Assembly (NCBI GenBank): GCA_910584575.1
Contig: CAJUBG010000007.1
Location: 1-64,000, forward strand
Reading direction: 5' to 3'
DNA from: an uncultured Dorea sp.
GTDB lineage: Bacteria; Bacillota; Clostridia; Lachnospirales; Lachnospiraceae
Length of the DNA: 64,000 nt
Position numbers and translations under genes: made by a program. Positions 42,837 through 51,315 of the stretch are shown in pieces. Numbering within the stretch: position 1 is the stretch's first letter; every line of letters starts with the position of its first letter. Below the pieces are notes generated by a model. That model was not told the origin of the DNA, did not search any database, and saw nothing but the letters and a program-made list of their open reading frames with translations.

Positions 42837-45383
42837 CTATCTCCAACTATATGCTTGATAGCCTATCTCATCGCTGGTAGTCACCTCGGCATCTCTTCTC
42901 TTAGACTTACCGTAACGTTTATTACTTCCGCAATGTTCAGCACAGCAATATACAATTCTGCCAAACATTTTCTTCGTATACTCATCTGGTTCTTGGGCTT
43001 TATTTAAAAATACCTTCATAATCGGACACTTTTCAAAATTCGCTGCAAATCCAATACTTTTTCCCCGACTTTTATTAAGCGAATACCCTTTGTCTTCATT
43101 TACAAGAAATTCTTTTATATCCTGATACACTGCTTTTAATACTGTAAACACACTGTCACTTTCAACCGCTGAATTATTCTTTTCACTAGCTCGATCTCGA
43201 AGCCAGCACAACATATGATAATAAATATCCGTATAATGAAACGGCACTGCAATCCCCTTACTGTCTAATTCCCATTTCTGAAATTCTTTGTATAATGTGG
43301 AAGATTGTTTTAATGTTTCTCTAACCTCATCTATTGTCTCCTTACTGTTTGTCAAATCTATTAAGGCTTTTGCAATAGCTTCATAAAGCTCATAAAAATA
43401 TTCTTTATAATAAAACGAATGCTTTATAAAAGCTAAAATATTAAAATTAGCGCTATAATTAATAAGTGACCACTTCATTCCACTCTCTGAATCTTGTTCT
43501 ACTTTTAAGACAATATTTTCTCTTTCATTCAGTTCAGAAGCAAATTCTTCAAAAAAAATAAACATCCATTCCAAATCCCTAATTTTCTTTTCATTCTCTT
43601 TAATCCAATCACATACTTGATTTATTTCCTGGTACTCCCATTGGATGTAGGGGCGTGCTGTTGCAAGATAAATTCTTTCAATACATCCCCATAACTGCTC
43701 TTTCTCCGGCCACCTCCCATCTAAAGCCTGAGCATCCTCTTCTTTTTCTTTCCTCTTTCCTTCTATTATTTGGGGAACTAGATAGTTTGACCAACTTCCC
43801 GCCCAACTATCAGGAAATATTTCCGCCATCATATCCTTTCCACCGTTGGAACGGGTGCTTCTTTGTAACTTCATCTTTTCTCTCTGTGCTAGATACGTAT
43901 AGAAAATAACAATCGCATCTGCGAATAATTTTTCTTCCTGATTTTCCCTGCCTGCCAAATATAAAAAGTGTAACAATTCGCCATAACTATTCTTAAACCG
44001 GTAAGGAATCACCCCATACTTTTCAATTAAAATATCATTAACAAAATACTTATCATTATCAATTAAATACTCGTTCATGCCTGCATAGTCTAATTCGCAA
44101 AGAAATAAAATTTTTCTTTTATGCTCATAACTTAATTTTCTATTTGTTATACGATTTAAAAAATCACAGGCAAATTGCTCGATATTATCCTTCAAAATTT
44201 CTTTATGATTTTTATTTGCCTCCAAATCCTTGGCTATTAACTGGCTGTCTAAGTATCCATAATATCCTCTTAATTCACGCAAAGATTCCGGTTCTAAAAA
44301 ATGCATCGTCTTCCCGCTTATGTAGAAACACATCCCTGTTGCTTCTTTAATCTTACAAAAAATACTTTCTCTTATAGTTTTTCCATTCTCTTGAACATGC
44401 CATTTTTCTCGGATTTCTTGTTGATGAATGACCATATCCGGCATATACACTCTATTTTGAATTGGAAGCAGCTTCGCAAGATATTCTTTGGCATAATTGT
44501 TAATATACTCCGTTTCATTTATATCCCTTCTATCCCTGCTGTCGGAGTAAAGTTTATAACCATTTTTCTCTGCCAGATGCATAATCTGTTCATATTTTAC
44601 TGCTACTACTATAATAACATTTTTCACAGCAACATAGCGGTAAAGCTGCTCAAGACTTTCAAAACCGTTTTCTCCGTTCATATCCAGATCATCGATCGGC
44701 ACGACGAGATAATTCTTCTGGTCTCTCCATTCACACCCGTTTCTCAACACGATTTCCAAATAGTTGTCAACCAGTTTCTTAAATTTATCATTCATCTCTA
44801 AGCTATCTGGCAAGCTACGAAGTAAAGACAATGAAGAATATCCTGACATTAAATCTGATTCATTTGTCCTATTCTTTTTCTTCTTAATCATCTGATGAAT
44901 TTCATATATCTTATCAAACTCCTGCAAAATATCATATTGAAATTTTCGATTCCTTCTTTCTTCAGCCGTATCCTTCTCTAAATATTCATCCACATTTCTT
45001 AACATTCTTGATAATAAAATATCAAAAACATCCTCGCTGGAATCCAACATAGATGCATCCAGACTATCCATTACGCTGAACTGTACGTCATCATATACTT
45101 CCTTACTTTTGTCTTCACCTATTACAGTTTCCATAAAAGTTTTGTACTTATTGGAAACCAATGAATTTACAAAGGATAACAGTAAAGAACTTTTACCGCT
45201 TCCCCTGTTGCCAAGAATTGTAATAATATTCCCTCTCTTATTCTGTGTTTCTGTCAAAATCTCATTAAGCACTTTATATAAGCTATTGTAAACATCTTTG
45301 AAAATAGAATTGTTAAAGTCTTTAACATCTTCAATATATTCTTCATAATTATTATGCAAATCGATACATATACTACTTGACAT
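42837..45383 (-). CDS. rdrA: RdrA-like P-loop ATPase of a RADAR defence system
   Basis: The 848-residue ATPase has Walker A GNRGSGKSS (residues 58-66) and Walker B YLVVPIDDLD (225-234), in the KAP/AAA+-like arrangement of RdrA, followed by about 600 residues of helical sequence with no known motif. In RADAR the RdrA ring is thought to sense infection and deliver RNA to RdrB. The start overlaps the TPR gene by 11 bp (ATGTCAAGTAG) and the stop lies 5 bp before the rdrB start, so all three are coupled. The length agrees with the family. Confidence 0.83.
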   Translation of the reverse strand: MSSSICIDLHNNYEEYIEDVKDFNNSIFKDVYNSLYKVLNEILTETQNKRGNIITILGNRGSGKSSLLLSFVNSLVSNKYKTFMETVIGEDKSKEVYDDVQFSVMDSLDASMLDSSEDVFDILLSRMLRNVDEYLEKDTAEERRNRKFQYDILQEFDKIYEIHQMIKKKKNRTNESDLMSGYSSLSLLRSLPDSLEMNDKFKKLVDNYLEIVLRNGCEWRDQKNYLVVPIDDLDMNGENGFESLEQLYRYVAVKNVIIVVAVKYEQIMHLAEKNGYKLYSDSRDRRDINETEYINNYAKEYLAKLLPIQNRVYMPDMVIHQQEIREKWHVQENGKTIRESIFCKIKEATGMCFYISGKTMHFLEPESLRELRGYYGYLDSQLIAKDLEANKNHKEILKDNIEQFACDFLNRITNRKLSYEHKRKILFLCELDYAGMNEYLIDNDKYFVNDILIEKYGVIPYRFKNSYGELLHFLYLAGRENQEEKLFADAIVIFYTYLAQREKMKLQRSTRSNGGKDMMAEIFPDSWAGSWSNYLVPQIIEGKRKEKEEDAQALDGRWPEKEQLWGCIERIYLATARPYIQWEYQEINQVCDWIKENEKKIRDLEWMFIFFEEFASELNERENIVLKVEQDSESGMKWSLINYSANFNILAFIKHSFYYKEYFYELYEAIAKALIDLTNSKETIDEVRETLKQSSTLYKEFQKWELDSKGIAVPFHYTDIYYHMLCWLRDRASEKNNSAVESDSVFTVLKAVYQDIKEFLVNEDKGYSLNKSRGKSIGFAANFEKCPIMKVFLNKAQEPDEYTKKMFGRIVYCCAEHCGSNKRYGKSKRRDAEVTTSDEIGYQAYSWR

Positions 45384-46605
45384 AATCTATCTTTCCTCTT
45401 TTGTTTATATAATAATCATTATCTATGGTATCCCTCTCATCTTTATAATAATCAAGATTCAGATGTCGTTTCAATAATCTTCTTTCTTCATCTGCCTCAT
45501 CTCCGAAGAAATTATCAAAAAAAGCGTCCTTATCAATCATTTTGTCCAAATCACAAAACTCATAAAGCGCCTGCATAGCGCTGCTTTTTCGTTCCATCCA
45601 AATATCGTAGATATCATACAAATTCTTATATGTTTTTGCCAGGTATTCCAACTGAATCGGCAATAAATTACAATTTCTTATATCATTATATAAAAGCTCT
45701 GGAATTTCCCGAAATGCACTTATTGATCTTTGAATATACCGGTAATCCATATACATTTCGCCTATGCTTAACTCTATAATCGCCACCTTAAACAATGCCC
45801 GATAATTGGATTGATCCATTCTGTATGCCTTCCTATATTCTGTCAGCGCACTTTCTTCATCATGATCTATTTTTTCATAGTATCTTCCCTTCCTGTAATG
45901 TATATATGCATCTATCTCTCTCTTACCGGTAAACGCATTATCATAAAAATGAATGCTGTCATTGAGATACTGCAAATCACCGTCCGCAACGATACCTGCT
46001 AAGAGATATCTCTGGGGATAAACTCCTTCCCTTACGTACAAGTCTAACGCGTCCGCTATTAACGAATATCCGCTGAATTCTTTTTCTTTGTGCAATTTGC
46101 CCAACAGTGCATTGATCTTATGCTGACATGAAATCCTAAAATATTTCACATGCCTGCCATTTATCTTAATTTTTTCCAATTCTCTAAACGCATCACGAAA
46201 CTTTTCCAAACTTTCATACACTCTGGGAAAAACCGGTGTATAAAAATATCTTTCCCGCATATTATGAAGCTTTAAATCATGATTGACATAGACAGGTGCA
46301 AGATATGAAAGCTCATCCTTGACAACTCTATTACCGCCATAAACCGTATCTATCGCATTTCTCAGCATTACTTTCTCATTTTCTCTGTGTGCCATCCACC
46401 GAAAATTGTGAGTAATATCTAATTCATAATCTGTATATCCTTCATCATCCTCACTCAAATGTGATATCTGAGTCTCCACACATCTAATTACAAATATCCC
46501 GCATAATTTAAAAAACTCCTCAAAAAAAGCAAAATCTTCGTTCTGTGATTGATTGCAAATAATTCTAATACTGTCTATAATCTTAGATCCATGTTCCCAC
46601 TCCAT
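45373..46605 (-). CDS. TPR-containing protein coupled to rdrA, unknown function
   Basis: This 410-residue protein is not one I recognise. It is rich in helices; residues about 225-330 have TPR-like pairs (AYIHYRKGRYYEKIDHDEESALTEYRKAYRMD, RALFKVAIIELSIGE). No catalytic motif, signal or membrane span is seen. It overlaps the rdrA start by 11 bp and follows the XRE gene by 70 bp, so it is part of the RADAR operon. Known RADAR accessories (RdrC, RdrD) are membrane proteins, so this would be a different accessory: a scaffold, a phage sensor or an adaptor. Confidence 0.65.
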   Translation of the reverse strand: MEWEHGSKIIDSIRIICNQSQNEDFAFFEEFFKLCGIFVIRCVETQISHLSEDDEGYTDYELDITHNFRWMAHRENEKVMLRNAIDTVYGGNRVVKDELSYLAPVYVNHDLKLHNMRERYFYTPVFPRVYESLEKFRDAFRELEKIKINGRHVKYFRISCQHKINALLGKLHKEKEFSGYSLIADALDLYVREGVYPQRYLLAGIVADGDLQYLNDSIHFYDNAFTGKREIDAYIHYRKGRYYEKIDHDEESALTEYRKAYRMDQSNYRALFKVAIIELSIGEMYMDYRYIQRSISAFREIPELLYNDIRNCNLLPIQLEYLAKTYKNLYDIYDIWMERKSSAMQALYEFCDLDKMIDKDAFFDNFFGDEADEERRLLKRHLNLDYYKDERDTIDNDYYINKRGKIDYVK

Positions 46606-46675
46606 GACCTACACTCCATTCTATCTTCTCTCCAATTTAATCATTCCGTCAGCGTTTCATCTTACCGTTTCCTTA

Positions 46676-47716
46676 TTACAGAGATTTTCCGGAATCCCGG
46701 CTGATGAGATCAAAAATCATCTCATCCTCCATCGCATCCAAATGTAGCGTATACTCATCTTCTGAGCAGTCTCTTAATATTGAAAACAATGCACTAATCT
46801 GCACATTACTTAATTTTTTGTTTGCATTTTTCAGGCTTGCAGCATTAACCGTATAGTAAGTAGTTCCCCGCAGCATATCTGACAAACTGTTTAGTAGTTT
46901 TCTTGTATCTTCCGGCACATTTATTTCCTTCAGCGCTTCTGCTTCAATATGCATCTCGCCATTATCTAATTTCAACATATGCGCAAGCTGTTGTTCCTGT
47001 GAAGATTGAAGCTTTCCCCGGTACACTACAATCTTATGTGCCGCCGGAGTCTTTTTCTCACCTGTTGATGTTGTCAGAACTAATCCAAGGCGGCATTCCA
47101 CCCTTTTATAGAAGAATGTCCGATGTCGGAATTCCAGAGAACAGATTTCTCCTAATTTATTATTTGCCAGAAAACAGTAGGCTATTCCCATCTGCGGTGA
47201 TACAAAAAACCGTCCCTGATATCTCTTTTGAATTGGCTGTCCATACATATCCGTATCCTCCGTATCCAACGAAAAAAACGCGGAGCAATACGCCTGGCTT
47301 TCTCTCCTTTTTGCAGACAATTCTAATCGTCCACGCAGCAGTTTATCTTCTCGATAATCTGTCGCATAAAATAAAGTGTGGTAAGAGCCCAGATAATTCT
47401 CAATCTCCGGCCTGCTCGGATCTGTTACAAATGTGCTCTGTGGCAAAAACGTCGTTTCTCTTTTTACTCTGTCAGGATGCACGATCTGGTTGATATCTAT
47501 GTCTAATGCGTCGCAGATTGCCAATGCAGGGTACAGCCCCATGGCTATCTTATGCGAAAGGATACGGGATAATTCAGACTGTGAAACAGTGTATCCTTTC
47601 TTTGCACATATGTCTAGCAGATCTTTTTGTTTCATCCGTTTTTCGGCCATCTTTTGTTCTATTACCGCCAATATCCTTTGGATGATATGCTCCTTCTGTT
47701 TTTTTTCATTTTCCAT
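46676..47716 (-). CDS. XRE-type regulator with a large C-terminal domain, first gene of the RADAR operon
   Basis: The 346-residue protein has an N-terminal helix-turn-helix (residues about 20-80, MKQKDLLDICAKKGYTVSQSELSRILSHK) and a C-terminal domain of 260 residues of unknown type (YLGSYHTLFYATDYREDKLLRGRLELS...), possibly a sensor. The long C-terminus is typical of regulators of defence islands. Its stop is 70 bp before the TPR gene. The 47717-47960 region ahead of it is AT-rich with several TGCAT/ATGCA half sites that could be its operator. Confidence 0.78.
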   Translation of the reverse strand: MENEKKQKEHIIQRILAVIEQKMAEKRMKQKDLLDICAKKGYTVSQSELSRILSHKIAMGLYPALAICDALDIDINQIVHPDRVKRETTFLPQSTFVTDPSRPEIENYLGSYHTLFYATDYREDKLLRGRLELSAKRRESQAYCSAFFSLDTEDTDMYGQPIQKRYQGRFFVSPQMGIAYCFLANNKLGEICSLEFRHRTFFYKRVECRLGLVLTTSTGEKKTPAAHKIVVYRGKLQSSQEQQLAHMLKLDNGEMHIEAEALKEINVPEDTRKLLNSLSDMLRGTTYYTVNAASLKNANKKLSNVQISALFSILRDCSEDEYTLHLDAMEDEMIFDLISRDSGKSL

Positions 47717-47739
47717 GATTTTGTTGTTCCGTTTCCTCC

Positions 47740-47880
47740 AAATATGCTAATCTGCATTTTATCTTTTTGACTTATATTGCGGTCAGTTTCTTTTAGCTTA
47801 TTTTAAAATATTTTATGCAAATATACATATTTTTCATGCACTTCTGCATATTTAAGGGAAATATATTAATTTGCAAGAGT
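47740..47880 (-). promoter_or_regulatory. AT-rich region with repeated TGCAT/ATGCA half sites before the XRE gene
   Basis: ATATGC and TGCATTTT (near 47742-47760), TTATGCAAATATACAT (near 47812-47829) and ATGCACTTCTGCATATTT (near 47836-47853) repeat a TGCAT core in both orientations. They are the only structured elements in the gap 47717-47960. No good -10/-35 pair could be fixed. Confidence 0.35.
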
Positions 47881-47960
47881 TTACAATAAATATGGGCATA
47901 ATTCAATAGTTTTTTGGGGGTGTTAGAATTAAAAAAATATTTTCAATAAATCTTTTAAGA

Positions 47961-49235
47961 CTAATCTCGCTTAAATATGTCTCTCGTATATATCTTATCT
48001 TTTACATCATCTAAATCTTTCGCATTATAACGATTTGCAATAATTGCACGGCTCTGTTCTTTAAACTCCTCCAAATTATTGACAACTGCACTCCCGAAAA
48101 ATGTTGAACCATCTTCAAGCGCCGGTTCATAGACAATAACTTTTACCCCTTTAGATTTTATTCGCTTCATTACCCCTTGAATACTACTCTGCCGAAAGTT
48201 ATCGCTATTATTCTTCATTGCAAGACGATACACACCTACGATAATGTCTTGTTCCAGTTTTGGATTGAAAGAATCTGATTCTCCATATCCTCCAGCAATT
48301 GATAGCACACGTTTCGCAATAAAATCTTTTCTTGTCCGGTTACTTTCTACAATAGCGCTCATAATATTCTGCGGAACATCTGAAAAATTGGCTACTAACT
48401 GCTTACTATCTTTTGGAAGACAATAACCACCATATCCAAAAGAAGGGTTATTATAAAAGTCTCCGATTCGTGGATCCCTACATACACCCTTAATTACGTC
48501 TTCTGTATTCAAATTCTTCGTTTCACAATATGTATCCAACTCATTAAAATAAGCCACTCTCATGCTTAAAAAACAATTTGCAAAAAGTTTTGTACATTCT
48601 GCTTCAGTTACTCCTATAAAAAGCGTATCGATATCCTTTTTCACCGCGCCTTCCTTTAAAAGCTCTGCAAAAATTTCTGCCTTTGCTTTGGTTCTATCAT
48701 CACATCCAACAATAATCCGAGATGGATACAGATTATCATACAGCGCTTTTGATTCCCGCAGAAACTCAGGGCTGAAAATAATATTATCTGTTTTATATTT
48801 TTTACGGAGTGATTCTGTGTAACCCACTGGAATTGTCGATTTAATTACAATAGTTGGCTTCAAACGATTGTTTTCTGTCGCTTGTATAATCATTTCTACC
48901 ACAGCTTCCACAGCGCTTGTATCAAAAAAATTTTTTTTGGGATCATAATTTGTCGGAGTTGCAATAATGACAAAGTCCGAAGTTGCATAAGCTTTAACTG
49001 CCGGATTATCAGGCATTAATTCACCTGTATTTAAAATAGCTGTAAGATCTAGCGGTTCTTTGGATAAGTATTTTTCTATGTAATCATCCTTTATTGGGGA
49101 AATGCGATTGTTAATCATTGCGACTTTTTCTGGTATAATGTCTACAGCCGTTACATGATTATGTTGGGATAAAAGAACGGCAAGAGAAAGGCCAACATAA
49201 CCGGTTCCGACGATTGTTATATTTGTTTTTAACAT
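47961..49235 (-). CDS. ugd: UDP-glucose/nucleotide-sugar 6-dehydrogenase
   Basis: This 424-residue enzyme oxidises UDP-glucose (or a similar sugar nucleotide) twice with NAD to the uronic acid. Visible are the N-terminal ITIVGTGYVGLSLAVLL, KSTIPVGYTESL, FSPEFLRESKALYDN and the catalytic cysteine in GYGGYCLPKDSKQL. It lies at the head-facing edge of the polysaccharide cluster and is its last gene on the minus strand. UDP-glucuronate is the most likely product. Confidence 0.93.
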   Translation of the reverse strand: MLKTNITIVGTGYVGLSLAVLLSQHNHVTAVDIIPEKVAMINNRISPIKDDYIEKYLSKEPLDLTAILNTGELMPDNPAVKAYATSDFVIIATPTNYDPKKNFFDTSAVEAVVEMIIQATENNRLKPTIVIKSTIPVGYTESLRKKYKTDNIIFSPEFLRESKALYDNLYPSRIIVGCDDRTKAKAEIFAELLKEGAVKKDIDTLFIGVTEAECTKLFANCFLSMRVAYFNELDTYCETKNLNTEDVIKGVCRDPRIGDFYNNPSFGYGGYCLPKDSKQLVANFSDVPQNIMSAIVESNRTRKDFIAKRVLSIAGGYGESDSFNPKLEQDIIVGVYRLAMKNNSDNFRQSSIQGVMKRIKSKGVKVIVYEPALEDGSTFFGSAVVNNLEEFKEQSRAIIANRYNAKDLDDVKDKIYTRDIFKRD

Positions 49236-49316
49236 AGTTATTACTCCTATACTTTATTTAATTAGATTACTTACTTTACTTAACATGATAAACAATACTG
49301 CTACGCGGCATCCTCT

Positions 49317-49601
49317 TTATGTAGTCATTCTAAGCCTCTTTACGTACACATTGGGGAAAATGTGAATACCTGTTTTGTTCATTTTATGATTCAGAAGAAT
49401 TCGACTAAATATATAACGCACTTTATGCCCTGCATTTAAATGGTATTCTGTAATTCGTAATCGCCTTTGGTAATTCCAAAGAATGGAATCTTCAAAGCCT
49501 CCTAACAGTCGTAGAAAATATTTTAAAAAGGAAGATTCCTTTAGATAATTTTTCCGTTCTTCTATTAGCCACTCCTTTAGATCTCGTTTCTCTTATATCA
49601 T
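49317..49601 (-). pseudogene. Serine-acetyltransferase-like gene, nonsense and truncated
   Basis: The frame starts ATG ATA with AAAGGA upstream, then hits TAA at codon 3 and continues open: EKRDLKEWLIEERKNYLKES through HKMNKTGIHIFPNVYVKRLR to a stop at 49317. The N-terminal part matches serine-acetyltransferase-like enzymes of polysaccharide clusters, and GIHIFPNV is the first hexapeptide strand. The rest of the left-handed helix is missing. It is dead by two lesions. Confidence 0.72.
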
Positions 49602-49617
49602 ATATGATTCCTTTCAT

Positions 49618-50559
49618 TCATTTGCAATTATTTAATTCCAATAAATCTCCAATATTAAAATCATGTCTATTTTCATGAAACTTTATAAATCCACTACATG
49701 GGGAGAACGTTAATTCAGAAAAATAGATTTGCCCCTTAATCACGTACATATCCACCCTGACAAAAGGAATTGAACTAGCGAGACATTCCGCTATACGCTT
49801 CATATCATCAAATAAAATGGGTTTGGGTGGTATTTCATCAAACTGCTTAAAATCTGTTCTTTGAAAGGGTGTTTTTTTCCAGTCAAGATCCATAAATTGC
49901 ATCTTTGCAGTTGAATGTTCTTCCAACCCTTTAGAAATATATAAAAATTGGGGGTTTCCATTAAAACAAAAAAATTTGTAATCCATCAAAGAATTAGTAT
50001 GCCTGTAACATAACTCAGAAATAAACTTATAATCGTGAAGTTCCTGCGTTTTGTCATCTTCCATATAGCTTTCTGCAATAATTCTTGGATGAACATTTTT
50101 ATATGGCCATTCGCGGGCATATAAGTAATAATTCCTTTGGAGACTTTTATTTATTTTTCTCTTTGCTTTATCTTTGTCAAATTTTTCTTTATCTCTGACA
50201 ATTACAAGCCCTCCTGAATCATGTGTGCATTTTAATACAAACTTATCTGGTAGCCCTTCAAAATCAATATCTTCAAATCTCTCCCATACACCCAGAGTAG
50301 GAATAATATATTGGCGTCCTATTCTATCAGCAACATACTTTTTAACTTCATATTTATCAACCATCTTAGTATATTCGGGATTCCTGTCATAGAGCTTAAG
50401 CCACTGAAGCTTTTCACTAAAAGTTTTGGGGTTTTTTAAATTTAGACGATACCCCATTCTCGCCCGAAATAATGCCTTCAGGTAGATTTCATCATTCATC
50501 CATTCAAAAAAACCACATCTTACGGCAAGATGTGGGAAAATAGTCCAAGGATTTTTCAT
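49618..50559 (-). CDS. TupA-like ATP-grasp glycosyltransferase/ligase of polysaccharide synthesis
   Basis: The 313-residue protein has the TupA-like pattern: LNLKNPKTFSEKLQWLKLYDRNPEYTKMVDKYEVKKYV at the N-terminus, FVLKCTHDSGG, DYKFFCFNGNPQFLYI and VDMYVIKGQIYFSELTFSPCSG. Such proteins, encoded in teichuronopeptide and capsule clusters, are ATP-grasp ligases that join amino acids or sugars. A HDYKFISELCYRHTNSLMDYKF segment looks like a partial internal duplication of DYKF. The preceding gene is a pseudogene and the next a hexapeptide transferase. Confidence 0.85.
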   Translation of the reverse strand: MKNPWTIFPHLAVRCGFFEWMNDEIYLKALFRARMGYRLNLKNPKTFSEKLQWLKLYDRNPEYTKMVDKYEVKKYVADRIGRQYIIPTLGVWERFEDIDFEGLPDKFVLKCTHDSGGLVIVRDKEKFDKDKAKRKINKSLQRNYYLYAREWPYKNVHPRIIAESYMEDDKTQELHDYKFISELCYRHTNSLMDYKFFCFNGNPQFLYISKGLEEHSTAKMQFMDLDWKKTPFQRTDFKQFDEIPPKPILFDDMKRIAECLASSIPFVRVDMYVIKGQIYFSELTFSPCSGFIKFHENRHDFNIGDLLELNNCK

Positions 50560-50656
50560 TTCTTTTTGACCTCCAAATAAATATCTAATATTTTTCTACT
50601 AATATTTATAGGGTCAAAGTTTATCTAAATGTCTCTGTAATACCTCAAAACATATT

Positions 50657-51225
50657 TCACATAAACCACTCTGGTTTATTCTTTAAAAGGTATGCCTTCT
50701 TTCCAGCTTGGTCTAAATGTTTTGTATCTACTAAATCCTTCAATATCTTCTCTTCAAATATATCTATCGTTGATATTTTTCTCGCCGGAACTCCCGCAAA
50801 AACCGAGTTTGAGGGGATATCTTTCGTAACTACGCTATGCCCTCCGATAATCACATTTTCTCCAATCGTAACGCCGGGCAAAATTAAACTTCCTGATCCT
50901 ATAAATACGTTATTTCCAATTTTTATAGGTGCAAACTTATCGCTATCATTCAGTTCTTTTTTTAATCCTCTTAAAACCCAAACTGCTCCTTCATGTGTAA
51001 TAAAAGAAACATTATTGGAAATTTCTACATGATTTCCCAGAGTGATCAGCCAGGGTTCGGAACCAAATATGGCGAAAGGATCACCAATTACTTTACACCC
51101 CCCCCCAAGTTTACACCGAGGATACGTGTTAAAGTAATGGTATCTTTACGAATGTTCAAATACCATATACGAAGAATTTGTCTGCCCAATCTATATAAAA
51201 CCATAGCTTTTTTTAAATTTTTCAT
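50657..51225 (-). pseudogene. Hexapeptide acetyltransferase, out of frame at a poly-G tract (possibly phase-variable)
   Basis: The gene starts ATG 51225 with GGGAGG 4 bases upstream (MKNLKKAMVLYRLGRQIL) and reads to ILGVNLGGG, then meets a stop at 51090-51088. Adding one G to the G9 run (51098-51106) would restore CKVIGDPFAIFGSEPWLITL and the rest up to the stop at 50657, about 190 codons in all, with left-handed helix repeats (IGSGSLILPGVTIGENVIIG, VVTKDIPSNSVFAGVPARKI). It is therefore a complete O-acetyltransferase switched off in this read. A sequencing error in the run is possible. Confidence 0.82.
51098..51106 (-). repeat. Poly-G tract (G9) inside the hexapeptide acetyltransferase
   Basis: Nine consecutive G on the coding strand. 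A tract of ten (or seven) would keep the gene open, nine closes it. Confidence 0.9.
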
Positions 51226-51315
51226 ACTTTCCTCCCAAATATAGCATAATCCTTTCTTTTGATGATACCGCATTATCGTGGCCTGCGTTTTCTTATTTTT
51301 TTTTGATTAACGTAC

